A DNA stretch of 49,228 nucleotides from contig JAYMGJ010000503.1 in the NCBI GenBank assembly GCA_037178675.1, forward strand, positions 1 to 49,228, written 5' to 3'. This DNA comes from Scleroderma bovista. Lineage: Eukaryota > Basidiomycota > Agaricomycetes > Boletales > Sclerodermataceae. The position numbers were made by a program, and so were the translations under genes. Below, piece by piece: positions 10,731 to 19,993 of the stretch. The notes below the pieces were generated by a model. The model worked only from the letters and a program-made list of their open reading frames with translations. It did not search any database and had not been told where the DNA came from. Each line of letters starts with the position of its first letter. Position 1 is the stretch's first letter.

Positions 10731-12154
10731 ATGAATGGCTGCTTCCAATGTGCCCCCTCATGTGGACGAACATTTGAACCAAGCGGTGCCCTTCTTCGCC
10801 ATTGTCCCAGCTGTCTATCCTATCGACAACAAGCTGCTGCACAAGCGAACTTTCGATGCAAACACTTACAGAGCAACACTGGCCGTGATTCAGTGACTTT
10901 CAAGAAGCCAAAGCTACTTCAAGAAAATGTTTGTGAATCCGTCATGGCCATATTGACTTTATCTCACTTTAAAGATAACAGGACAACGATAAAGCAGAAT
11001 CCAGTTCGTCCAGTTCCCTCTCAGCTGCACTGTTGCCGCCATCACACACCATTGTTGCATCTGAATGTGTTGACAATGCCATCATGCTGGATGCTAGCTC
11101 CAGTCAGACTGTGGTTACGGAGCACAGGCTATCACTGCACAATGTTCGTGAAGCTGTTTTGTCCACATTGACATAATTTCACCTTAGTGATGGCAGGAAA
11201 ATGAGACAGCAGAATCCAGTTTTTGCAGCACCCCCCCAGCTGTGCCATTACCGCTATTGCCCAGCTTTGGCACATCTGAACATGTTGAAAATAGTACCAT
11301 GTTTGGTACTAGCACCACTCAAACTGTGGATGCAAAGGGTGAGCCATCAATGTCTAATGAGTTAGGATATATCACTGACCAAAGCTAGGAGGTTCAAGTC
11401 GCCCAGTCCATTCAAGACATTTACCTGCACAATTTAAGGATATTCTCCCAGAGCCATCTCTTCCCCCTTCATCCATCAACTTAGAGGCTCAGTCCGAGTC
11501 CCACACATCCACTTCACAGTCAACGCTACCTTGTGTAATTCTCCATGTATTCGACTCATTCTGCATGTCCTTCAATAAATTTGGCATTGCCCGTTATTAC
11601 TGTCATTGACCATCATATGATCCCGACACTTTCTTGACACTTGATCAACTTTCTAATGCCACATGTGAGAACCCAGCTGTTGGGTTGTCAAGTGTTGCTC
11701 AAGACATCCCTTTTATACCTCTGGCACCACCCTGGCTCTGGAAAAACATGGGTATCTGGCGACTCATGACATGGATGATGACTGGCAGCAGTCAGAAGTC
11801 TGAAGCTGAAGTCACTCACCTTCTGCACAAGGTCATACAGGCGAAGGACTTTGATTGCATTCACTTTGATGGATTCAGTGCTCGAACTCAAATGAACCAC
11901 TTCAACAAGTCCGAGAGTGCTACCAGTGTGGGCTTACAACAAGACGGTTGGAAGGAGTCATCTGTGGATATCTTGGTGCCTACATGAGAGCAAAATACAG
12001 ATGGAAATGGTCAACCATTCATGATCCCAGGACTGTTTCATCATTCTCTTACCGGTGTCATCTGTGCCATCTTTGCTGAAAAAGCCGCAAAATGGTTCCA
12101 TCTCACTCCGTTTAAGCAAATCTGGAAATCTCCTACTACAGGGCAAGAACAGCA
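10731..12154 (+). pseudogene. Plavaka-type transposase, N-terminal fragment, decayed
   Basis: At 10731 a methionine starts MNGCFQCAPSCGRTFEPS, an N-terminal C-x3-C-x12-H-x3-C finger of the kind that opens Plavaka/CACTA-like transposases of basidiomycetes. A poorly conserved linker follows, with an internal duplication. From about 11545 the conserved N-terminal transposase block reads VFDSFCMSFNKFGIARYY, a TGA at 11607-11609, then YDPDTFLTLDQLSN, KNMGIWRLMTWMMTGSSQKS and FHLTPFKQIWKSPTTGQEQ. The frame ends abruptly where the Gypsy LTR begins at 12155; the catalytic core is absent. The frame changes at least twice and one stop sits where homologs have Arg. The protein would have catalysed cut-and-paste transposition; this copy cannot. 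Confidence 0.75.
10935..11335. repeat. Diverged ~215-bp tandem duplication inside the Plavaka linker
   Basis: The stretch from gtgaatccgtcatggcc (about 10932) to cagactgtgg (about 11112) is repeated in diverged form from gtgaagctgttttgtcc (about 11147) to caaactgtgg (about 11325). Shared landmarks include cagcagaatccagtt, cagctg-ca-tg-ccgc and acatctgaa-atgttga. Units differ by many substitutions. Confidence 0.65.
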
Positions 12155-12765
12155 TGTCAAGTCCGGGTCTACTCCGGTAGGGGGTCCGGTCAAGTCCGGA
12201 CGAAAGCGGACGAGAGGGGAGGTCAGAGGTTTGGGCAGAGGTTAGCCCGGGCCGGAGTTGCGACCGTTTGGATTCAACGACAAGGACGGCGAGCGTTGAT
12301 CCCTTGCGTAGGTTCCGGTCAGACGGAGATAGAGACGGAGACGGACAGAGGACCAGGAGTAGTGACTTAGATGATTTCAGACTGAGGAGTACAGGATAAA
12401 CTACAGAGTACTTATACTAAGTAAGAACTAGGGTTGAGTATATACGGTGACAAGTAAACAGCCTAAAAGGCGGACAAGGGACAACCGGAGAAAGTACTAG
12501 GTCAGGTCCGATGAAAATAAAGTCAGGTCCGGTGAAAATGCTACAAGGTATAGGATATCGAGTTCACGGAGAACTCACGTCAAGACAGGGTAAACAGCGA
12601 AGTGTGGTAACAAGCAAATGGAGCATAGACCAAGGGTCGTGCTTAACGGAAGGTTATCTGCGTGAGCGTGACCGGAGTAAGTGTTGAGCGACCGGAGTTG
12701 AGCTGTAGAGTTGCGATGCGACCGGAGTGACCGGATAAGACCCGGAGTTGGGCATGGTCATAACA
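12155..12765 (-). repeat. Left LTR (3' LTR in element sense), 611 bp
   Basis: It begins TGTCAAGTCCGG and ends TAACA on the plus strand and matches the right LTR over its length. Differences include TGTCAAG against TGACAAG at the edge and an ~18-bp shortfall near 12515-12535, where the right LTR has an extra aggtctgggtaaaataaatc block. Confidence 0.93.
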
Positions 12766-12766
12766 G

Positions 12767-12778
12767 TATCCCCCTTTT
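12767..12778 (-). other. Polypurine tract of the Gypsy element
   Basis: On the element strand aaaagggggata lies directly upstream of the 3' LTR, where plus-strand DNA synthesis would be primed. Position and composition fit. Confidence 0.7.
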
Positions 12779-12930
12779 AGGGGCTGAACCCATGAGGCCC
12801 CAATGAGGCTGTCGTGTGGTCGCTTAGAACAATGCGGAGTACCAGAGTGTTGTCTGAGTACGAATTATGGATCTATAAAGATCAGACCGGTTTTACTTGT
12901 TACCCCCAGTTTTCTTTCCGCAATCCTAAC

Positions 12931-13967
12931 ATGTTGGCCACTGCTAAGTCCACCAGCCCCGTTGCCCCCGTTGCCACCGAGTCCAGGGATTGGACGAAGG
13001 CCTCGACACTGGAGTTACAGTCCGGTAGCGAGGACGAATCCGACGTTCTCGACGCCAAAGCGAAGGAGTGCCGTCGTCGCAAGCAAGTGAAGAGGGAGGA
13101 GAGGCAATGTAGGGAGGAGGCAGAGAGGTGAGCGCGCGAAGAGGCGGAGGCAAGGGCTCGCGAGGAGGCAGAGCGTGCCAAGGCGGAGGCGGAGCAGAAA
13201 GCGAGAGAGCAGGCAGAGAAGGACAGGGCGGAGGTGCAGCGGAGGGCTGCAGAGGTTGCAGCGAGGCAGAGGGCGCTGGCGCAGGAAGCGTCAAGGAAAC
13301 GAGCAAGGGAGGAGCCGGAGGCAGCTCCGGTTGGAGAGGTCCGGTAAGCAACTTCAATTCTTTCTTTCATCTTCGTTACTAACCGTTACGCAGATGCGTG
13401 CGCTGCGCGAAGCACCGCGCAGTGTGTGAGCGAGACCCGGAGAAACCCAAGCAGAGGGCGTGCATGAAGTGCGCCGGATTAAAGGAGAAGTGTGAGTGGC
13501 CGGAGGTGGGGGAACCAGGTCCGGTAGTAGACAAGGGAAAAGGCAAGGCGAAAGAGCAGGGCACGGCGACGTCACTGCGAGGCGGTGAGAAACGGAAGAA
13601 GAAGAAGACGGCGAAGATCATCATCGATGACGAGATAGTGGAGGTGGCGGGTCCGTCCGGCTCCAAGTCCGGACTCAACTCCGGGGTCTTCCTGGAGCGG
13701 ATGGACAAGCTGACAGCCGCGGTGGAGGCGATGACCAGGCAGATGGCCCGGATCGCGGACTCCACACGATCCGTGTCGCGGTCCAACGACCGCCTGAGCG
13801 CTGGCCTCGAGACCTTTCTCGAGGAGTGCTGTTTCTTCACGGCGCCTTGGGGCGAAGATGAGGAGTCGGAGGACAGTGAGGCGGAGGTCGACCCGGAGGA
13901 GGTCGAACTAGAAGTCCAGGGGCTCCATGAGGAGCAGGAGAACCCTGGCAGCGGTGTGCCGGAGTAG
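12931..13967 (+). pseudogene. Antisense accessory gene of the Gypsy element: coiled coil plus Zn2Cys6-spaced cluster
   Basis: This gene lies opposite gag-pol, between pol and the 3' LTR. Exon 1 runs from an ATG at 12931 (MLATAKSTSPVAPVATES) to 13343, a 50-bp intron follows (13344-13393, gtaagc..gcag), and exon 2 runs to the TAG at 13965-13967. The spliced frame has 329 codons. A long Glu/Arg/Ala coiled coil is followed across the splice by six cysteines spaced C-x2-C-x6-C-x11-C-x2-C-x6-C (CVRCAKHRAVC then CMKCAGLKEKC), the spacing of fungal binuclear zinc clusters. A basic KRKKKK stretch and an acidic C-terminal tail follow. One in-frame TGA at 13129-13131 interrupts the coiled coil, apparently a CGA to TGA change, so this copy is broken as read. 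Function is unknown; DNA binding or element regulation is inference. Confidence 0.68.
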
Positions 13968-14141
13968 GTGGTCCGGTCCGGACTCCTTGTAAATAGAAAA
14001 TGTAATTTAGTTTTACTTTTTTTTTGTTTATAAAGAAAAGTGGCTGGATTTGAGAGTGAGTGATATTACAGAGACAGAGTGAAACAGATAGGGGAAACAG
14101 ATAAAAGAAACAGATAAGAGAAACAGAGAGCGAGAGTATTA

Positions 14142-17100
14142 TTACATAGACGCGAGTGGTCCGGGTTTGTCCGGGTACCGGACATGGTAGTCTTCGAGTA
14201 ATTCCGTAGCGTTGCCTAGCTCAGTGGCGAGTAGCCAAGAGGTTTCTTCGTCAGTTCCTTCGTAACCGGACCAACGTACCAAGTACAGCAGTTTGCACGA
14301 TTTTCGTCGACGGTCAACCTTGGAGTCAAGGATCTCAGAGATCTCAAACTCCGGTTCACCATCTACCTCGACTGGTGGCGGAGGAGGCTGTATCTGGTCC
14401 GGTATAGTGTTGGGTATGGCCGGTTCAAGTTGGGAGACGTGGAAGACGGGATGGACGGCGCGCATGGAATCTGGAAGACGTAGTGTAAAAGAGAGAGAGC
14501 CTACTTGTGCTATGATAGTGTAGGGCCCAAGATTCTTTTCCGATAGCTTTTTGGATGGTCGAGTAGACCGGAAGTACTTGGCTTTCACGTATACTTGATC
14601 GCCTACTTTGAAGTCCGGTGCCGGAGTACGTTTGGCATCAGCCGGACCTTGGTAGCGAAGTTGCGCGTTGGCCATTTCTTCTCGAAGGTATTGGTGCAGC
14701 GACTCAAGGTCGACTGTGTAGTCACGAGCCCGAGCTGAAGTCATGCCGCGTTCTGGGTAGACAGAGATGTTAGGGTGGTAGCCCTTGTTAGCAAAGAACG
14801 GAGAGACTCCGGTGGTAGCACTTGGTGCATTGTTGTATGCGAACTCCGCCAGTGGGAGTAAGTCCGCCCAGTTGTCCTGCTGGTAGTTGCAGTAGATGTG
14901 GAGGTACTGTTCCAGTGTCTGGTTAGACCGCTCTGTCTGGCCATCGCCCTCCGGGTGGTAACCGGAGGTGAAGTGGAGGCGCATGTCGAGGGCCTTTCCG
15001 AGTGACCGGAAGAAGTGAGAGACAAACTCTGTACCGCGATCTGAGGTGACGTGGGCGGGAACACCGTGCTTGGAGAATATGTGGAGCAGGAAGAGTTTTG
15101 CAAGCTCCGGGCTAGTGATGGTGTCGTGAGTAGGAATGAAAATGGCTTGTTTAGAAAGCCTGTCTACTACAACCAGGATGGCTGTAAAGCCGGTGGATGA
15201 AGGGAGTTGCTCTATGAAGTCCATCGAGATGGAATTCCAGGGCTTCTCCGGTACGGGAAGCTGTTTCAGCAGCCCGTAGGGTCTATGGCGCGGTGTCTTA
15301 GCTCTTGCGCAAGAAGTACATGACCGGACGTAGTCTTTGACGAAGGTCCGGAGACCAGGCCAAGTATACTCACGCCGGATTAGTTCCAGGGTCCGGTTTT
15401 GCCCAAAGTGACCAGCAAGAGGGTGATCATGCCTGTACCGGAGGACACGGAGACAGAGATTGTCTGCGTCCGGTACGTAGATACGACTGTCTAGTCGGAG
15501 GAATCCTGCTTCATCAGCGGACCAGCGAGAGTCCAGAGGGTCTGCAAGGTGGATCTGGGCAATGGGGTCAGAGGGTAGTGCGGAGAGGATGTCGCTATGG
15601 AGTGTTTCTACGTCCATGATTGCGACTGCACGGAGGACCGGGAACTCTAGATAGGTAGCGCGAAGTGAATTAGTGAGCTGTTCTTGAGTGAACACCGGCC
15701 GGAGATTTTGGGGGTTAACCTGGGCGTAGCCACTATCCCCCTCTTTGGGGTAGACGTCCCATCGTCTAGTGAGGGCGTCAGGCTTGGCACCGAGCTTACC
15801 AGGGCAGAAGCGAATGACAAGATTAAACTGTGATAGAAACTCAGACCACCGGGCTTGCCGGCGGGAGAGTACTTTTGAGGTTGAGAAATACTCGAGATTC
15901 TTGTGGTCCGTGACGACGTCGATAGGAGAGGCGGAGCCTTCGAGGTAGTGGCGCCAGTTCCGGAATGCTTCGAAGATAGCAAGCAATTCCTTATCGTGGG
16001 TGTCGTAGTTCAGTTCCGGAGCGGTCAAAGTCCGGGAGTAATAGGCGACCGGACGAACTTCTCCGTTGGCGCAGGTAATAGACAAGATACTGGCGACAGC
16101 ATAGTCGGAGGCATCGGTTTCCACGATGATAGGGGTATCCGGAATGAAGTGAGTGAGAATGGGCGCAGTAGTGAAGGCATGCTTAAGTGCATTGAACGAA
16201 CGTCGACAGTCCTCGGAGAAGTTCCAAGGGGCATCCTTCCGGGTGAGTCGGGTAAGGGGGACCACGATGTCCGAGTAGTTGAATATAAACCGGCGGTAGA
16301 AATTGGCGAAGCCTAGGAAGGACTGGATGTCCTTTACCTTTCGAGGTTCAGGCCAGTCAGAGATGGTCTGGATTTTGTCTGGAGACATAGTTAGACCGTC
16401 AGGAGATAGGCGGTAGCCAAGATACTCTACCGAGTCTGAGTGGAACTCACATTTCTCCGGTTTGGCAAAGAGGCCATGCAACCAGAGTCGGCGGAGAACT
16501 TCCCGGACGTGCTGCTGGTGGGACTCCATATCCTCGGAGTAGATGAGGATGTCGTCGAGGTACACGACGATGCAGACATCCAGCATGTCAGCGAAGATGG
16601 TGTTGACAAAGCGCTGGAAGGCTGCAGGGGCGTTAGTGAGGCCAAAGGGCATTACTAACCACTCGTAAGACCCATAGCGCGTACGGAAGGCGGTCTTCCA
16701 CTCATCGCCTGGAGCAATCCAGACTAGATGGTACGCGTGCCGGAGGTCGATCTTTGAGTAGATCTTAGCACGGCTTGGGGAGTCTAGTAGGTCAGAGATT
16801 AGGGGGAGTGGATAGCGATCCTTTTTGGTGATTTTGTTTAGGCCTCGGAAGTCAACGCAGAGGTGGAGTGAACCGTCCTTCTTTTTTACGAAGAGGACCG
16901 GAGCAGCATGGGAGGAAGCGGTAGGACGGATGAAACCTGTATTAAGATTCTCGTCGATGAAGGTCCGGAGAGCAGAGAGCTCAACCGGAGACAGTGAGTA
17001 GAGAGTTCCCAGAGGAGGGGAGGTACCTTCTTCCAGGTCGATCTTCAAGTCGTAGTCGCGATGCGGGGGAAGTTCAGAGGCCTTCGCCTTACTGAACACA

Positions 17101-17825
17101 TCCGCATAATCACGGTACTCCGGAGGGACGATGTCCAAGTCAGGCAGAGTAGAGGCGGAGGAAGAACGAGCCTTTGCTGTGTCAGAAGGACGCAGCTGAA
17201 GTTGGTATTTGGTGGATCCTTCTAATTTGCACGCACGCACGAATGCGGCTGCGTTAATCAGAGAGATGTGGGGAGGGGTGCAAACCGGAGTGTCGACAGA
17301 TGGCGCGAGGCCGGGGTCAGATTGGCCGGAGAGGCCGGAGACAGGGTTACCGGACTGAACCGGAGAGGGAGTCGACGGGGGCGCTAGCAAACTTTCTGCA
17401 AGTGTTCGGAATGTTAAACTGCTCAATACCCAGTCAATCAACGGATTGTAGCGGGTGAGCCAGTTATGTCCGAGAACAATTTTGCATTCAGAATCCAGCG
17501 GAGTTAGGTAAAAGGTCATGGGGGTGACATCACCGGATGCGGGGAACTTCACTGATAGGTCGACAGCTTGAGTAATTACAAAATTCGAGGTACCGTCGAA
17601 AAGCCGGAGTACAATCAGGGAAACGGAGTAAGTGAGGAGAGAGTGTCCGAGAGCATACTTGGTATCTACAAAGCAGTGCGTGGAACCAGAGTCCACAAGC
17701 GCACGGAGTTCTGGTAAATTGTAAGACAAGAGGAAAACATGGGGCATAAGGGAATTAGGATCGTAAAGAGCGGACGCGTTGAGGTGAGCCTCCTTGGGTG
17801 CACTTCCGGAGTCAACGCAGCTCAC
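14142..17825 (-). CDS. pol: Gypsy pol: protease, RT, RNase H, integrase, chromodomain
   Basis: An open frame of 1,227 codons. In order: a retropepsin-like protease with LRALVDSGSTHCFVD near residue 44; reverse transcriptase with VDFRGLNKITKKDRYPLP and the catalytic YLDDILIY near residue 421; RNase H with VETDASDYA near 570 and VTDHKNLEYF; an integrase HHCC finger (HDHPLAGHFGQN...CTSCARAK) near 800; the DDE core with SMDFIEQLP, TSDRGTEFV and HPEGDGQTERSNQTLEQ; and a C-terminal chromodomain from about 1158 (FEISEILDSKVDRRR, YLVRWSGY, TSWLLATEL). It makes cDNA and inserts it, with the chromodomain expected to steer integration to marked chromatin. The first codon is GTG and the frame is open upstream into the end of gag, so it is probably made by frameshifting rather than from its own start. 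Every catalytic motif seen is intact. Confidence 0.95.
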   Translation of the reverse strand: MSCVDSGSAPKEAHLNASALYDPNSLMPHVFLLSYNLPELRALVDSGSTHCFVDTKYALGHSLLTYSVSLIVLRLFDGTSNFVITQAVDLSVKFPASGDVTPMTFYLTPLDSECKIVLGHNWLTRYNPLIDWVLSSLTFRTLAESLLAPPSTPSPVQSGNPVSGLSGQSDPGLAPSVDTPVCTPPHISLINAAAFVRACKLEGSTKYQLQLRPSDTAKARSSSASTLPDLDIVPPEYRDYADVFSKAKASELPPHRDYDLKIDLEEGTSPPLGTLYSLSPVELSALRTFIDENLNTGFIRPTASSHAAPVLFVKKKDGSLHLCVDFRGLNKITKKDRYPLPLISDLLDSPSRAKIYSKIDLRHAYHLVWIAPGDEWKTAFRTRYGSYEWLVMPFGLTNAPAAFQRFVNTIFADMLDVCIVVYLDDILIYSEDMESHQQHVREVLRRLWLHGLFAKPEKCEFHSDSVEYLGYRLSPDGLTMSPDKIQTISDWPEPRKVKDIQSFLGFANFYRRFIFNYSDIVVPLTRLTRKDAPWNFSEDCRRSFNALKHAFTTAPILTHFIPDTPIIVETDASDYAVASILSITCANGEVRPVAYYSRTLTAPELNYDTHDKELLAIFEAFRNWRHYLEGSASPIDVVTDHKNLEYFSTSKVLSRRQARWSEFLSQFNLVIRFCPGKLGAKPDALTRRWDVYPKEGDSGYAQVNPQNLRPVFTQEQLTNSLRATYLEFPVLRAVAIMDVETLHSDILSALPSDPIAQIHLADPLDSRWSADEAGFLRLDSRIYVPDADNLCLRVLRYRHDHPLAGHFGQNRTLELIRREYTWPGLRTFVKDYVRSCTSCARAKTPRHRPYGLLKQLPVPEKPWNSISMDFIEQLPSSTGFTAILVVVDRLSKQAIFIPTHDTITSPELAKLFLLHIFSKHGVPAHVTSDRGTEFVSHFFRSLGKALDMRLHFTSGYHPEGDGQTERSNQTLEQYLHIYCNYQQDNWADLLPLAEFAYNNAPSATTGVSPFFANKGYHPNISVYPERGMTSARARDYTVDLESLHQYLREEMANAQLRYQGPADAKRTPAPDFKVGDQVYVKAKYFRSTRPSKKLSEKNLGPYTIIAQVGSLSFTLRLPDSMRAVHPVFHVSQLEPAIPNTIPDQIQPPPPPVEVDGEPEFEISEILDSKVDRRRKSCKLLYLVRWSGYEGTDEETSWLLATELGNATELLEDYHVRYPDKPGPLASM

Positions 17826-17851
17826 CGGTTGTGCAGAGGGCCGGGAGCTGC

Positions 17852-19294
17852 TTACTCTTTTTTTGACTCGGAGTTGGCACCCGAGTTAGTAGAGTCCGTC
17901 TTACCGGACTCAGCAGCGATGGCCGCAGCGCGAGCCTTGGCCTTTTTGGTCTTCTTAGGACAGTTGTCCGCAAAGTGACCGGTCCCTCCACAGAACATGC
18001 AGAGGTTGTTGTCCAGACACCTTTTGCGCTCGTCTGCAGTTAGCTTCCCGTCCTTACCAAGCTTGTTGGTTAGGTCCGGTTTGGAGCCGGACGAGGACTG
18101 GTTGCTGGTCATTTTTGACAAGCCAGAGGTGTTGGCGGAGCTGGGGGAGTTGCCGGTCTTGGCCTGACCGGGCTTGGGGGTGTTGCCTCCGGAGTTGGAG
18201 GGCTTGGTTGGGGATGAGGTGGACTGGGTCTTTGTCGTACGAGAGATCTCGTCTTTGCGCTCCCAATAGCGCGCGTCGATCTCTTGACAAAGGGCCCTAA
18301 GCCCATGTAGAGTCAGGGGTTTCCCGACTCGAGCAATTTCGTCCTTGAGATGATCCGGGAGACCGGAGTAGAATAGGCGGCGGAGCGCGCCATCTCCGTA
18401 GTCCTGGACCTGGGAGGCGAGTCGGTTGAAGTCTACTATGTACCACGTAACGCGGTGAGCATCCTTCATCCGGAGGTGCTCTAATTGATGCTCTGCATCA
18501 GTGATGGGGTCGTGAGGTCCAAAGGTGCTCTGGAGCTCAGCGACGAAGTGAACCCAACTGTCCATCCAGAGTGGACGGTCAGCCGGATCACCGGAGTGGA
18601 GGAGGTCCAGTTTGAACCACTCCAATGTCATACCTTTGAGATAGGACTGGGCGAACGTTACCTTAGCCCTATCTAGGCGGAACGCTTTGGCGTGATCCTG
18701 GAAGCAGAGCTCACACTGGACCAAGAAGGTCCTGAGCTTTTTGGGATCCGTACCGTCAAAGGTGTCCGGTTCACAGACTTTGGCACGTGAGGAGGAAGAG
18801 TCGTTGGTCCGGCGGGAGGAGCAGGAGAGGCGGTTGACGGCGACTGCTAAATTTTGGAAGACAGCCAGACCAGGGTCTAGCTCATCCATGGCGTCGACAA
18901 AGTCATCATCGTCGTCATCATTGTTGTCGCCATCTCCGGGGTCGTCTGGATCATCTCCGGGTCCGTCCTCGGGGCCAAACCACTGGTGACGGGCAGGTTC
19001 GCGATGTTCCGGAGTGGGGTCGCGACGGTAGGGGAATCGATCACCAGAAACGGATTCATGGCGACCTAAGTCTGCAGAACCGCGAAGGCTCTGAGACGCA
19101 GCATCTCGACGCGGAGTCAAAGGTGCTGTGGGGTTTCGAGCTGTAAAGCTCCGGAATTGGCTTACAGAAGCCAGAGGTTGCCTGCGATTAGACAGGGCTT
19201 GCTGGGCGGCAGAAAGGTGAAGGTCGTCTACTGCACCTGCTTCTTCAGCGAGTGCGGCAGCAGTACGAGCGCGAGAGCGCGTAGTCATGGTCAT
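17852..19294 (-). CDS. gag: Gypsy gag polyprotein with CCHC knuckle
   Basis: 480 codons from an ATG 68 bp inside the 5' LTR boundary. Residues ~1-150 are disordered and carry an acidic D/N run. A Retrotrans_gag domain covers roughly 165-345 (DGTDPKKLRTFLVQCELCF, MTLEWFKLDLL). A Ser/Pro/Thr linker is followed by a zinc knuckle CMFCGGTGHFADNC (C-x2-C-x4-H-x4-C) near 432-446 and a Lys/Ala-rich end. Gag forms the virus-like particle and packages element RNA. The last codons read TCA AAA AAA GAG TAA, so the stop lies immediately after a run of seven A, and pol is open in the -1 frame across this point. Confidence 0.93.
   Translation of the reverse strand: MTMTTRSRARTAAALAEEAGAVDDLHLSAAQQALSNRRQPLASVSQFRSFTARNPTAPLTPRRDAASQSLRGSADLGRHESVSGDRFPYRRDPTPEHREPARHQWFGPEDGPGDDPDDPGDGDNNDDDDDDFVDAMDELDPGLAVFQNLAVAVNRLSCSSRRTNDSSSSRAKVCEPDTFDGTDPKKLRTFLVQCELCFQDHAKAFRLDRAKVTFAQSYLKGMTLEWFKLDLLHSGDPADRPLWMDSWVHFVAELQSTFGPHDPITDAEHQLEHLRMKDAHRVTWYIVDFNRLASQVQDYGDGALRRLFYSGLPDHLKDEIARVGKPLTLHGLRALCQEIDARYWERKDEISRTTKTQSTSSPTKPSNSGGNTPKPGQAKTGNSPSSANTSGLSKMTSNQSSSGSKPDLTNKLGKDGKLTADERKRCLDNNLCMFCGGTGHFADNCPKKTKKAKARAAAIAAESGKTDSTNSGANSESKKE
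17858..17864 (-). promoter_or_regulatory. Predicted -1 programmed frameshift site (A AAA AAA)
   Basis: Seven A residues on the element strand lie in the correct phase of the gag frame for tandem -1 slippage, five to six bases before the gag stop. The -1 frame is open from there into pol (reading KKRVSSSRPSAQPVSCVDSG). This is a classic X XXX XXX slippery heptamer. A downstream stem or pseudoknot was not modelled. Confidence 0.65.
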
Positions 19295-19350
19295 GAGAAA
19301 TGAAAACTAGTTTGCGTACGAGGTTTGTATAGTGAACCCACACAAGTGTG

Positions 19351-19360
19351 AGTCTGAAAT
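19351..19360 (-). other. Predicted self-primer binding site of the Gypsy element
   Basis: Two bases inside the 5' LTR boundary the element strand reads atttcagact. Its exact reverse complement, agtctgaaat, occurs in the element-sense LTR (plus coordinates 19580-19589; left LTR 12374-12383), downstream of a gtatatac box. This is the arrangement of Tf1/sushi-type chromoviruses, in which the 5' end of the RNA folds back to prime reverse transcription. I did not find a tRNA match here. Confidence 0.55.
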
Positions 19361-19362
19361 AC

Positions 19363-19993
19363 TGACAAGTCCGGGTCTACTCCGGTAGGGGGTCCGGTCA
19401 AGTCCGGACGAAAGCGGACGAAGGGGGAGAGCAGAGGGCTGGACAAAAGATTAGTCCGGCCAGAGTTGGTGACCGCTTGGATTCAACGACTAAGGACAAC
19501 GAGCGTTGATCCCTTGCGTAGGTTCCGGTCAAGAAGATAGAGACGGAGACGGGCAGAGACTGGAGTAGTGACTAAGTTGATTTCAGACTGAGGAGTACAG
19601 GATAAACTACAGAGTACTTATACTAAGTAAGAACTAGGGTCGAGTATATACGGTGACAAGTAAACAGCCGAAAAGGCAGACAAGGGACAACCGGAGAAAG
19701 TACTAGGTCAGGTCCGATGAAAATAAAGTCAGGTCTGGGTAAAATAAATCAGGTCCGGTGAAAATGCTACAAGGTACAGGATATATCGAGTTCACGGAGA
19801 ACTCACGTCAAGGCAGGGTAAACGGCGAGGTGTGGTAACGAGCGAATAGAGGATAGTCCAAGGGTCGTACTTAATGGAGGCATATCTGCGCGAGCGTGAC
19901 CGGAGTAAGTGTTGAGCGACCGGAGTTGAGCTGTAGAGTTGCGATGCGACCAGAGTGACCGGATAAGACCCGGAGTTGGGCATGGTCGTAACA
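19363..19993 (-). repeat. Right LTR (5' LTR in element sense), 631 bp
   Basis: On the plus strand it begins TGACAAGTCCGG and ends GTAACA. It holds gtatatacggtgacaagtaaaca, a block also found in the left LTR and in the unrelated-length solo LTR at 45876-47125. It should contain the promoter for gag-pol on the minus strand. Confidence 0.93.

Larger units (their letters stand above)
12155..19993 (-). mobile_element. Full-length Ty3/Gypsy chromovirus, 7,839 bp
   Basis: Two LTRs with TG..CA ends bound an internal region coding gag and pol on the minus strand, plus an antisense accessory gene between pol and the 3' LTR. Both gag and pol are open. A purine tract lies next to the left (3') LTR and a self-priming type primer site next to the right (5') LTR. 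The LTRs differ by several indels. The bases flanking the element (cagca on the left, gtcgt on the right) do not form a target-site duplication. The left flank is a Plavaka transposase and the right flank is a Copia gag, so the element joins two unrelated sequences. Confidence 0.93.

Noticed and set aside
14293..16658. Several open frames opposite or overlapping pol
   Set aside because: Shadows of the pol reading frame with arginine/serine-rich composition; no independent support.
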